Shown here: positions 36,753-47,976 of the stretch, piece by piece
Layout of the letters: every line of letters begins with the position of its first letter
How positions within the stretch are numbered: position 1 is the stretch's first letter
Source: Himantopus leucocephalus
Lineage: Eukaryota > Chordata > Aves > Charadriiformes > Recurvirostridae
Length of the DNA: 64,000 nt
Reading direction: 5' to 3'
Assembly (NCBI GenBank): GCA_003993805.1
Contig: RSEF01000031.1
Location: 18,993,398-19,057,397 of the forward strand
Made by a program: the position numbers and the translations under genes
Notes under the pieces: generated by a model
The model's database searches: none
Seen by the model: the letters and a program-made list of their open reading frames with translations, nothing else
What the model was told of the DNA's origin: nothing

Positions 36753-39700
36753 CGCCCTGCAGAGATTTTTCTTGCTTTATTCTTCAGCATTCTGTTATAC
36801 TATTTACTGAATTAAAAGATAAACAAACAAACAACCCCCCAAACAATTCTGAACTTCCGAAGTTGAGTGAGTTTTTATTGAGCCACCATCATGGAATATG
36901 AAAGATCTTAGGTCATCAGTCAGGACCCGTGTTTCATTTATTGTCACTGGTGCCCCATGACCCATATCCTTGCCCCTACAATATGCCACGCTTTAGTCAG
37001 TTCAAACTTCACTGGCCCTAATCGTACTACATGGATCCTGGGGTGGTGGTCAGAGGAGAAGATAGATATTTGTTTGGACCTTACAGGTTGAAAGTATGCC
37101 ACCTACCTTAGACTCTATGTTCCTCCCCATCCCACTTTTTGGTAGGATTTAGCCTAAATTATCCTATATAAAAATGGTATTACAATTTTATGTTTGAACC
37201 TGTATGCTTGGTTTTTTTTTTTTTAAAGGACGGACTTATTTTGATAATTCTGAAAAAATGAAAATATTACAGTCTAAAAAAAATAGACTTGTTCCTATAC
37301 ATTTTTCTGCTGAACATTATTGGAATGAATAACAGGTTGGTCTTTCCAAAGACTTGTTAATTCACAGCATGTTCTGCAAAAATGCAGGGTGACTCTGACA
37401 TTCCAGTTTTTCTATTTTAGATAAGTATGTGGTAAGTCTAATAAAAGATCTGAGAGCAGAGAATCATTTTTGTGGTTAGTAATTTTGCTCCAGTTTCAGT
37501 TAAATTGTGCTGTGAGACTAATCATGCTTGTTTATATGAAGTGACTAAATTGAGTGTATTTTGCTTAAATTTGTGATTTAAAAGTAGTAAGTAGTTTTTG
37601 ATTGACTCTACTGTTTCTTTATATTACATTGTCAAGTATATGTCATACTTTATTATGAAACATCCACACTGGAACCACTTGAACTTTTACTATATAGTAT
37701 CTGGTGATGGGTCAATGGTTTGTGTAATTTTTCTGTAAATACTTGAGTTGTTTTTGCTCCTGGTATATCTGCTTTGGGAAAGGTCTAACACCAAAATAGA
37801 CATGCCAAAAAAACAACCAAAATCCACAAATTTTTTCTTCAGGAAGTACTCGGAAGTTAGTATAAGTAAAACATAGAAACACCTAAGTACAGTACTGTAT
37901 TATATAAAAAGGTAAATGTAATGTTGAAACCAATGTCAGTAGGAATAAATTACTCAAAGTTTTAATTCTTTCACCTGGGAAGTTAGAGCTTCACTTTGAT
38001 TTGCATCAGTCTGGATTTCGTTGAGCTATATGTGCCTATTTAATTATTTTGTGTAACTAAGGACAGAACTGGGCCTCCTTCCTTTTAGATTTCATAACCT
38101 ATTGACCATGGCTATTTCTTTAGTGTCAGTTATATCCTCAACCTTCTTGAACACCTAATGCTGACCTTCACAGTTTTGAAGACTGAGTACCTGAGGTACT
38201 CAAAAACTCCTGTGTAGGCACAGAAGAGAAATTTGATTTTCCAAAGTTTTGAGAACATGTAACTTCCTGCAGTGTCCAGTAACTTTGATGGTACTTGGCA
38301 TCAAAGAAAATGTAGAACAAAACAAAGGACTGTAGTACATCCATCTTAGCCAAAATTGTGTGTCATACAGATCACATTTTCATCACACTGAAGATTAAAA
38401 GGGAAAAAATGAGAGAAAAATCATATGTTCCCCACATTCATTTGTGTCTGTGCTCATCAGTAAAGGTGACTTTGAAGCCCAAAGCACATTTCAGTGCTTC
38501 TGGAACTGAGTATAATTTCCAGGTTTACGTAGAAAGTTCTTTAATCTTCTAAAATTGCTGTTTGTGGTGGCAGATGTTTGGAAGGGGCTATTTTCTCTCC
38601 TTCCCTGCCCCAAATCAGTTAGATTTGGCAAAGTCAACAATTTCTGTTTCAGCTATGTTCTGTGGGCTGAAACACGAACCCCTGGGAGCCTACGTGAAGC
38701 TGACTAATAAACAGCTCTGGAAAATTATCCTTCTCTTTCTTACTTCCTTGAAGCAGCAGTCTTTGAGCATGCTTATATGTGACATGACCAGAATTTGGTT
38801 CCCCGCCTCCCCCAGTACATTAGAAAGTATATCAGCAAAAAAAAATCCTTTCTGGTGTCAATTCTCACTTTGATCTTTCTTTATTCAAGTCTCCTCTTTG
38901 GCTGTCAGTCTGTCTTGTCAGTCGCAGTAGCATTTTGTCAGCTGATGGATGATAATTCAGTTATGTCGACACAATGAGAGAATATGTCCCACAACTTAAT
39001 CAAATCAGGGTAGAAATAATCTTCAATTTTTATCTTGGATCAAAGAACACATGGTTGAGTGTCTAAATAATGTGATTTCCAGTTAATATGCTGGTGTTAT
39101 ATTCAGTGAAAATATCACCGGGGTTTCCATTCAGGTTGCAGCAGCCTCAGGCAGAGATTGCTTGCAGGAAAAATACACATCTGCCCAAATAAGACCGTCT
39201 TTTGCAGTGAAAGAGGCCTGGAGAAGCACGATTAAGGAACTTGAATTGTGTTAACTGCTGTGTACTTAACAGCTGCTCTATCAAGGGATTTGTTAACTTG
39301 GCTTTTGAAATTAATTTAGTCTAGTCTGTAATTGAGAAAGAACCATTTGATTGGCAGTCATTTACATTTAACTTTATATTTGAATTTCTTTTGTAAATAA
39401 TATATGAATATGAAATAATTACAATATTTTAGTATGCTTCCATTTCGGATACATACTACTGAGTTTAACTCTTCTGTAGGGTAACTCTTCTCTTTGTTTA
39501 TAGTTAATGAAATATAAGTGTATATGGGAACAATTATGAATAGGTATATTTTCTTCTTCTCATGCTTTGATGAGGTCAGTCAGAATTCTGAGACAATTTT
39601 GCAATGTGAAAGTTAGCTTTCTTCATCCCTGAAATAAAGACATAACACTTTGGGCAAATTTTAAAAAAATCTTTACATCACAACAGGAACAGTGGAATAC

Positions 39701-41502
39701 GTGTGTTTTATTTATGTTGTATACATATGGTCATACTATATACATATATATATTTATAAATTCGTGTATATACACTGAAACAAGCACCTATGTGACCTAT
39801 ATTGTTTATAAATTAATGAACGCCACTACTACTGTAAAACCGCAATTGTGTGAATGTCAGAAGACTGGGATAGAGCTGTAGTAGAATATGGGGGCTTCAA
39901 GGAAGCTACGTATTAGGTTCACTGAATTTTTAAATTAGAGAAGAAATAGCAGAGTGTATAAATTAAAGTAGAATTGTTGTCAACCAACATCTACTGCTTC
40001 AGTGTAGTCAGTACTGCACTGTAGGCAGCGAAGCCCTTTGAAAGTAATTTACACTTCATTTGTATTTAGACTGTTCTTTGACTGTGTATAAGCCCAGTGT
40101 CTGGTTTTGTAGTTGCTAGTGCTTTAATGTAGCTTTGATTATAATTACACTTGCTACAGATTTCACAGCTGGTCATTTTTCTGCTTCCATTAGAATGTAA
40201 TTTCCTATTCCTTTATGATGCATTAAGACAGAATAACTCTGATTACTGGAAAAATACCTGTAGTTTGAAAATCACAGCTGAAGAATAACATTAATTATAG
40301 TACATCATATGTGATCTAAATCCTACCTATAGAATTATTTATAACAGCATGTTTTATTTTATTGAAATACTTGCATTCAAAACTTTTCAGGTAATCTATA
40401 GCAGTCATTCTGCCTGGTAATACATACAAGAATTAAAGAATGTTTTTGGAAAGAAAGGTGCATTTCAATCAGGCCTTCTACTTTAACAGGTCAAGCTCTT
40501 TTCATTCTGTTTTAATTTGGTACTTGATTTGACCTCTTATGATGACATTGCAGTTTCAGGACTGATACTTGATCAGCATAAATGGTTTTGGATCTTCCTA
40601 AAAAGTTAATTAATTTACTAATTATATGACCTAGGGTTTCTGTCTTTAAACGTATATTTTGTTACTTAAAAGAAAAACAAGCCTGGATATAGTGTAACTA
40701 TTATAGAACCAAGAAGACTTTTTCCTCTAACTGTATTCTGCTTGAAAATTTCATGTTACTGGATTCCATAACCCATTCTTTCACTTGCTTAAAAAGTAAG
40801 CCAAAGGAAAATAAAACCAGCAGTGTAAAACTAGAAACTCTGTTAGTTCCTCAGAAAACTGAGAAATCTATCTGCTTGGATTCTAAAAGGATTTGTTTCG
40901 TTTGGGTGATGTAATACAAGTGAATCTTCAAAATAATTACATAAATTCTCAGGTGTAAAGTGATATCGCATCTCTTATGCCATTGTGTATGTAGAGCTCT
41001 GTAAGCCTGTAAATGTGAACTAGAAGACAGCCTGGGACAGTCAGGCCTACCATATCCAACAGTCTATTTCAGCCAACATTTTGATGATTCTGGTACTCCA
41101 TGGGTTTCTACAACCTATGACCTAGTACCTATTTCTGGTGGGAGTTAGTTTATAGTTGGCCAGTAATTCCTTGATGGATTGGATTTGATCCAATTACCTA
41201 CTGTAATGAAATTTTTCACACAAACATAAACTTCAGCAAAAAGTTCATTTGGATAATACAGCACTTTACAGTGAAATAGCATTGCATCAAAAATCTAAAG
41301 TGGAAGTATTAATTCTTCAGTTAATTTGTCACTAAAATCATGAGTATCTTTAGTGAATAAAAATTTTATTTGATTTTTTTTTCCATAGATAAAGCATCAG
41401 CAGTTTCACATTCTTTTTATAAATTTCTAAACACAAAGTATTAGTTTTACAAATTATGTTAGCCCTCACCTCTCTTTCTTTACCTAAGTTTAAAAAACTA
41501 GA

Positions 41503-42079
41503 CTACCTTGAAAGTCCAAGAAGTAACATTTGTTTATCTAAGATTTGATCCCAGAATGTGATTACTGTTCTAGTCCTTATCCAGCAAAGCACCTGAAAGC
41601 TTGAATTCCTTTTGGAAGTTACTTCTCTGCGTGGGGACTTCTGGACACTCCTTTTTCTCAAAGTGAATCTGCGTACCTGTGCATTTATAAAGTTTGTCAC
41701 ATATTTTTTGTTAAGAAATCCTTCTAGATTCTCTTGCCAAGTTCCATAGACACTTGTAAAACTTCAAAGCCTGTTCCTTCCACTGTAGAAATCTTGCTGC
41801 TGCTTTGTTTGCCTGATGCTTTTTGAAATATAAATATAGGAAGAAAATTTCCCAGTTAATATCTTTCTTCTTTTGGTACTTGTTCTTTACTTCACTTATT
41901 GCTCCATTTATTGAAGCAACTTTTGAATAAATATAATTTTCTTTGACCTGTTGTTGAAACCACTGTTGCTCATCTGTCTTTGTAGAAAAAAAAAAACCAA
42001 CAGATTTTCTAGCAAGATTTTGGTAACACCTGACACTAAATACTGGTTTTGAGCCTTCTTGAATGTTTTGTAAGATCAT
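41503..42079 (-). pseudogene. unassigned coding-like region, two frames (possible pseudogene)
   Basis: Two consecutive - strand open frames abut: 42079-41711 (122 codons, ATG start, stop TAA at 41711-41713) and then 41721-41503, open in a frame shifted by one. The predicted product is rich in Lys, Gln and aromatic residues, with segments such as TKTDEQQWFQQQVKENYIYS, LQWKEQALKFYKCLWNLARE and FTLRKRSVQKSPRREVTSKR. I do not recognise the family. No poly-A tract, splice signal or promoter was seen. An ORF of about 120 codons is expected a few times by chance in a window this AT-rich, so the only extra hint is the abutting second frame on the same strand. It could be a decayed retrocopy, a transposon relic or chance. 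Confidence 0.25.
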
Positions 42080-42080
42080 G

Positions 42081-42190
42081 AGAATAACTATATTGCATCA
42101 GACCAAAGGTCCAGGTAGTCCAGTACTTTGTCTATGTGATGGTTGCCAGTAACAGATGCTTAAGAAAAATGGCTGAAGAACAGGTAAGTG
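42081..42190 (+). repeat. probable ancient amniote interspersed repeat
   Basis: The phrase ATCAGACCAAAGGTCCAGGT, then AGTCCAGTACTTTGTC, then GTTGCCAGTAACAGATGCTT matches a widespread repeat I recall from turtle, crocodile and bird genomes (general form 'gaccaaaggtccat.tagtccagtatcctgtctc...gtggccagtaccagatgc'). I cannot name the family with certainty. It contains the palindrome GGACCTTTGGTC on the other strand. Confidence 0.55.
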
Positions 42191-42540
42191 TATTTCTGCA
42201 TAAATAGATTTTAAATGCTACCTGTCTTCTAGTTTGTCCAGGCACATGAATTTGCATACTCACAACTACCTGCATGCCTATGTTTTTCTCACAAATGTTA
42301 TAGTTTGCATAGAAAAGTCTGTTGCAGCCTGGTTGGCAGATGACAAGTGTACTGAAGTTGTACTGCCTTCAAGAGGCTGGAAAGTAAAGGCCCAAATATT
42401 TGAAGCCTAAGTATGAAAATTGTTTAGGCATTTAAAAACACAGCACATCCAGTAAATCCCCCTAAATATATTTAGTGGCTTTATATGCTTGTACTTTGAT
42501 AAAATCAGGATCCAACTTAATGATAACTCTTTTTGAAGAC

Positions 42541-42625
42541 TTTTGTCAGAGGTATTTACACCTAGGACCAAATCCTTATGTAACAAAAACTTACCTTTTT
42601 ATACCAGTGTAAAGTTATAATACTT
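42541..42625. repeat. possible old repeat with terminal complementarity
   Basis: TTTACACCTAGGACCAAATCC and, about 50 bp on, ATACCAGTGTAAAG form a loose inverted pair (TTTACAC / GTGTAAA). This resembles the 'ggccaaatcc ... ggtgtaaa' repeats seen in reptile and bird DNA. Weak, by-eye call. Confidence 0.3.
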
Positions 42626-43049
42626 TAAAAAAAAAGAAAAATAAATGTCCAAACTCATAAAATAGCTTTGCAGTTTTCAAGGAAGTAACATCACTGCATT
42701 TCCTCTAGTGCTGGATCACAGACTGTCTCTGCTGACAGATTGTCCGTGGGGGTCTTCAGTGTTCTGTTTACAATAGTGCTGGAAACTTATCTGTTAAATA
42801 AAACTTGCTAATTATTTCAGGGTTTCTTTGGACAAAAACCTAACAGAACAAAATGTGACCATTTCTGAGAGAGTAATAGAATAAGATTATGTGGTTTTTA
42901 TTCTGCTTCATATATGAACATATATACCTGTAATGGTGATACTGGTACCAGCTACTGTACCACAGTCTATTGCACAGTGGCCAGGACTCCAAAATAGCTG
43001 CCATATGTAAAAAAATTGAATTCTCGTTACAAAAAAACACAATAAATAG

Positions 43050-43150
43050 TTATATTTAATAGTTACAGTTATATTTATACTGTGTTTATAGTCATATTTA
43101 TTTTTATATATTATTTATTATTATTTATGAATAAATACATTAATTTTATA
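43050..43150. repeat. AT-rich low-complexity tract (TTTATA/TATTTAT-rich)
   Basis: About 100 bases almost free of G and C, built from irregular TTATATTTA and TTATTATTTATGA units, immediately before CR1 copy 2. CR1 and other LINEs often sit in such AT-rich targets; whether it predates the insertion is not known. Confidence 0.75.
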
Positions 43151-43154
43151 GGAT

Positions 43155-43619
43155 ATTCAGGTACTCGAATGCATCCAGAGGAGGGCAGCAAAGCTGGAGA
43201 AAGGGCTGGAAGGCATGGCCTACAAGGAGCGGCTAAGGGCTTTGGGCTTGTCTAGTTTGGAGAGAAGGAAGCTGAGGGGCGACCTCCTTGCTCTCTACAG
43301 CTTCCTGAGGAGGGGAAGTGGAGAGGGAGGTGTTGAGCTCTTCTCCTGAGTATCCAGTGATAGGACACATGGGAATGGTTCAAAGCTGTGCCAGGGGAAG
43401 TTTAGACTGGACATCAGGAAGCATTTCTCTACTGAGAGGGTGGTCAAACCCTGGACCAGTCTTCCTAGAGAGGTTGATGCCCCAAAACTGTCAGTGTTTC
43501 GGAGGCATTTGGGCAATGTCCTTAATAACATGCTTTAACTTTTGGTCAGCCCTGAAGTGGTCAGGCAGTTGGACTAGGTGATCACTGTAGGTCCCTTCCA
43601 ACTGAAATATTCCATTCTA
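43155..43619 (+). mobile_element. CR1 LINE 3' fragment (copy 2), same subfamily as copy 1
   Basis: A + strand CR1 fragment of about 465 bp. It starts near the RT C-terminus (CCAGAGGAGGGCAGCAAAGC, translating like the [13 protein letters not shown] block) and runs through the 3' UTR to CCTTCCAACTGAAATATTCC. Its 3' 270 bp are nearly identical, in inverse orientation, to 10351-10620, including the shadow ORFs. It is 5'-truncated and too short to encode a functional product. The element's 3' tail follows at 43620. Confidence 0.92.
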
Positions 43620-43659
43620 TTCGGTTTGGTTCGGTTTGGTTCGGTTCGGTTTGGTCTGG
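43620..43659 (+). repeat. pentamer tail of CR1 copy 2 (TTCGG/TTTGG)
   Basis: Eight pentamers in a row: TTCGG, TTTGG, TTCGG, TTTGG, TTCGG, TTCGG, TTTGG, TCTGG. They directly follow ATTCCATTCTA at the CR1 3' end. CR1 tails are normally short ATTCT- or ATTCTATG-type repeats, so this looks like a mutated or newly expanded tail. CpG in five of the eight units' neighbourhood is unusual in this AT-rich intron. Confidence 0.85.
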
Positions 43660-45272
43660 CTTTCTGGTGAGACTGTGTTTTTCTCAAAATTTTGTGTTCA
43701 AAATTGCAAAGAAGTCATTAGAATTTCTAAATATGATTATACATATGCTAAACACTTAGCTCTCAACCAGTCTGAGCTCAAAAAGAAAAGACCAGGGGCC
43801 GAATTAACCAGCAATTTAGCTGAAATCTAATTTAATTATGCCACTTTATGCCAGAACTCTCCAAGAAGGGAACGCAAGGATAAGGGTACTGTACTTGAAA
43901 TAATGTAAGGTTCATAGATTAGTCACACCTGACGTATTTCACTTCTTTTTACAACTCTGTTTAATAATTTACAGTCTTGAACTGGAACAACATAAAGGTC
44001 ATGATTGGTTGATGTGCATTAAACTATGTCGGCTGCTGTCAGTAAATAATTCTTTCCCTGTCAGAATATCCTGTGCTCTCTTAAATTACATTTCTCTCAT
44101 CAACCACCAGGACCTTAGAGAAGTGTTCTACGTATATCCTTTTGATATGTGCAGAGGTGTTTTCTGACAAGGAAGAGAACACCTTTAATTTAATTAATGT
44201 ATTTTCCAGACAGAAAACCACCCCAAATCATATAGTAGATTATATTCTTTTTTTTTCTATTTGGCATTTTTAACCTTTCTTTCCTTTGTAAAGAAATTTT
44301 AGCTCTGGTGTTATCTATGAATTACATCTTGGTTTGATGAGGCTTTTTTTCTTGGTGTCTTCAATACAATTTAAAGATTCCCCAAATTCCTAGACAAATC
44401 CTATCTAGGTGTAGATAATTCTAGCAGCATATTGATGACAAAGGCATCTTTTTATTATACAGGATGTGTCCTCTTCATTTTTCCAAAAGGAAACGAAAAT
44501 TATTAAAAGACGGAAAAATATATTTTCCAGGGTCTTGTAAGAGTTGTTAAATACAGATCAGCTTTGAAAGAACTAGAAAAGTAATTCAAAGTCTAAAAAT
44601 CTTGCAGACACATTCTTGGTCTTTCATGAATCACCTTTGTGTCACAAGCTGTCTGGATGCAGCATTGGACTCCATGCCGTAAAAAAGCCTTCCACCTGAT
44701 GGCTTACATAATCTGTCCTGCGCCACCTATCCTTTTTCTGTCTTTCCCTTTAACAGAGAAACATTTTGGACAGGTTCATCTGAATGTGTTGAAGACAATA
44801 GAAGAACTGACTTGGAACATGCTGTTCTTTAATGATTCTGGCCAGCTGACCACACTGTATAATACCCATCATTGCAAACTTAAATTGCTAATCACTGTGA
44901 TCAGACCCAAGAAAAAGCTAAGATGATGGGGAATTCAAAGATCTCACCCACAGTCACATATTAGGGGAGTGTTTGGTGATGACAGTCTGTTGGAGGGCAA
45001 AGAAGTTAAAAGTGGAAGAAAGGAGAGTTTGACAGAGACTGTCCTGCAAACGCAGCTCTCTGTAGTTCTGTGTCAGGGAAGGGAACAGCTCCCTCAAAGG
45101 CATGAAGGGGCTGCGTTGCTAGTGGAGAAAAGATGGTGTCATTCTGCACTTTCGTTACACCACTGGTGAAGTTCTCCAGAAAACACCAGGTGCTTTTTCA
45201 GCTAAGCCATACAATCTTAAAATACCTGCTTAAGGTATGATATACAAGGAGCTACCAGGATTTCTTTAGGTC

Positions 45273-45304
45273 TCTTTGATGTCTGCCCTCTTTGATGTCT
45301 GCCC
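45273..45304. repeat. 2 x 16-bp perfect tandem
   Basis: TCTTTGATGTCTGCCC occurs twice with no gap. Confidence 0.95.
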
Positions 45305-47898
45305 TAGAAGACACGGTGTGCCACAGTCATAGAAAGAGATACAGAAATTACCTCCAGATCACTGCACAAGGAACCTTCCAGACAGCTCTAAAGAAGCATT
45401 ATGTTGCCAAGGCAGAAGGAAACTGTTTTAGCACAGACCACACTGCAGTGCAGTACTTCTATTCTGCAGGTTTTCTAAAGCACTAAGCTGTGCCTTTTAC
45501 AGGCCCTCATGGAATTTCTGAATCAGATTGAACTTCAGCCATGGCTGAACTCTTCCAGAAATATTGCATTTATAGTTTCTTGCTTAAAATATGTAAAATG
45601 TGGCTTATTTTGTGTTGCAGATTGTCACTTTTCCTTTCTAAGGTAACTGAGATTTAAAACATTTTTATGTAAAAACATAAGTTGATGGTAATTCTAATAA
45701 GCCTTTAAAAGTCTTTTGTAAACTTAATATTCTGCACAGAAATGCATTCTTTTACTCCTTGGAAGGTTTGGAATGTTATTAATATTTAATAGCAACATTG
45801 CTGTAATTTGTTCCAAATGAGAGAAACTTCACTGCAGATTTAAACACAGGGGTTTAACACAAGGAAAAGCAGAGGCAGAGAGAGCGGTTCTGGCAAGAGT
45901 GATTGGTGTATGGGTTTAAAAGGTCCTTTGTACCACTAATGCATTTTTCTCTTAGAGTTGGAGAGTTACAAAACTATGCTCCTAAAAACGGCCCAGAACA
46001 AAAATGTGCTAAGCTCAGTGTTGTCATGAGGAAAGACTTATGTTCATAGCTCTCAATAGCTAGGCGGTACTGTTAGCTAATCAGTGGACAAGGATTTGCA
46101 TCATATTTTAACATGATGATAGTATTATGCAGATTTGTTCAGTGCAATGAGCCACTAACAGTGGTATTATCAAAATGGCTGGTCAAACTTTTCTCTATCC
46201 ATGGACCCCACCTCATCCTGAGTAATAAAAGCAAGTTAATTAAATATGAGTAATGAATATTAATAGAGAAAGCTGTCTTCAGGATGCAGAATAGGACAAA
46301 ATGACAAGGGAAAGAGAAAGCTGAAAGCTTATTATTCATATTTTATGAACAATAAGTTCTAGAGAGAAGTAGTTAATCCAAAAGATTTATAAGAATATAA
46401 TAAAGTACAGAAATGGGAAGAGGGACAAGGTACTGTGGCATTCCAATATACCTCGATGTTGTTCTCTGTTTATGTGATAATAGTCAGCTTGACTCCCAAG
46501 TCTCTGAACTTATGTTATAGCTCAGTGTTTTTTCCTATCTCTGCTAAATGAAAGGCAAATGCCTTTAAAAATAGTAGAAGATCAGACAAAGATTTAAAAA
46601 AAAGAAAAAAAGTTGCTGTTCTTGTACGATCTCAGGACTCTGGGAGCAGGAGCTTTAAAAACGAAATAACTGCTGCTTCCTGTATCATCATAGCTGCCTG
46701 TACAACAAAGATCCTTTTGATTGTATATACCTGTTTTTTCAGAATGGCTCTCTTCTGTTGCTTCATTCTTTTTCTGAAAAACATGAGGAATTTTTTTCAG
46801 TCTGGTTTACAAGTATTTAAAAATAATACAAATAGAAAGTTATTCCCCTGATTTTTCCCTAGCTGCAGTTACCACCTGGACTGGAATATTCATTTGCCTT
46901 TTAATTTTACTCATAAAAAATACTTGCATTATTACATGACGTGCAAATTAGATTTTGTAAATTGGTGATTTCCACTTTACATTTTTGGCAGCTGTACTTT
47001 ATGGTTGATTCTGCAACACTTTTCATAAAATAAGAGAAAAAAACGATCTTGAAAGCAAAATCTGAGCCTTTCCAGAAAGAGGTATTCTTCTTAGGACCTA
47101 AGATGAGGCTTGGTTAAAATATAAAGGGGTACTTTAATTAATCTGTTTTACTTTTGAAGAGAATGCCAGGTCCTACTGATCTGACAAATGCTTGATAAAG
47201 TATGTCTAAAGATGGGGAAGAAGGACAAGAGGAATTGATTCTCACCTCCAACAGAGCAGGACAGACCACAACCAAAGTGAAGACAGGAGAAGAAAGCTGC
47301 AGCTCATGGAAGGGAAAGAGGGAGGCATGCACTGAAATGGCAGTGGGGCTCAGAACTTGTGTCCAGAACCTATGGCAGCTGAGGTCAAGCTAGGCTTGGC
47401 TAGAAAGCAGGCAGTGAAACCATGGCTTTCCTAAACTTTGTGTTTTAGGAAGGCATGGTAGCTGAACTGCAGAGAATGAACATTTTATATGAATCTTAAA
47501 AATAAGGGAGAGAGAAGAAAGAACAGGAAAGGAGAAAACCAGAAAATTTAAAAGGAAATGAACTTCAGGCACAGTCACCAGCTGCATGGATGGAGTGAGA
47601 GAAGGCAAATCTGGCAGTAAAGTACTTTTACAACCCCAGCTTGGACTTTCTAGGAGCCAAACTATCTCTCTAATTCAAGCTCTGCCCCACCTTCTGCCTG
47701 CCAGGACAGCCCTCCCAGGTCTTACCGCCTGTGGCCCCAACTATTTCCAGCTGGCCCTGCCATGCTCCCGCATCCCTCCCATACGATAAATGAACTGTCA
47801 GCTGTGATTTTGGGGTGAGTTCTGAGGAGTAGCGTATAGGTCTAGCAGATATGTACTGGCAAGCTGAGTAGCTGGCTTCTCAGCTCCAGATGTTTTTT

Positions 47899-47976
47899 TG
47901 GTATACATATATATATATATTTCTACAAACACATGCACACATACACGCGTATGTACACACACATATGTATATACAA
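47899..47976. repeat. compound (AT)n / (AC)n microsatellite
   Basis: A run of alternating purine-pyrimidine: ATACATATATATATATAT, then ACACATGCACACATACACGC, then GTATGTACACACACATATGT. It is interrupted and probably polymorphic. Confidence 0.85.

Larger units (their letters stand above)
31951..41502. other. intronic stretch without genes
   Basis: No recognised gene. It holds A-runs near 32790, a diverged 2 x 36-bp repeat (34671-34742), an (AAGA)n run near 36740 and T-runs near 37211. Many small ORFs appear on both strands, none with a family motif. Confidence 0.75.
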
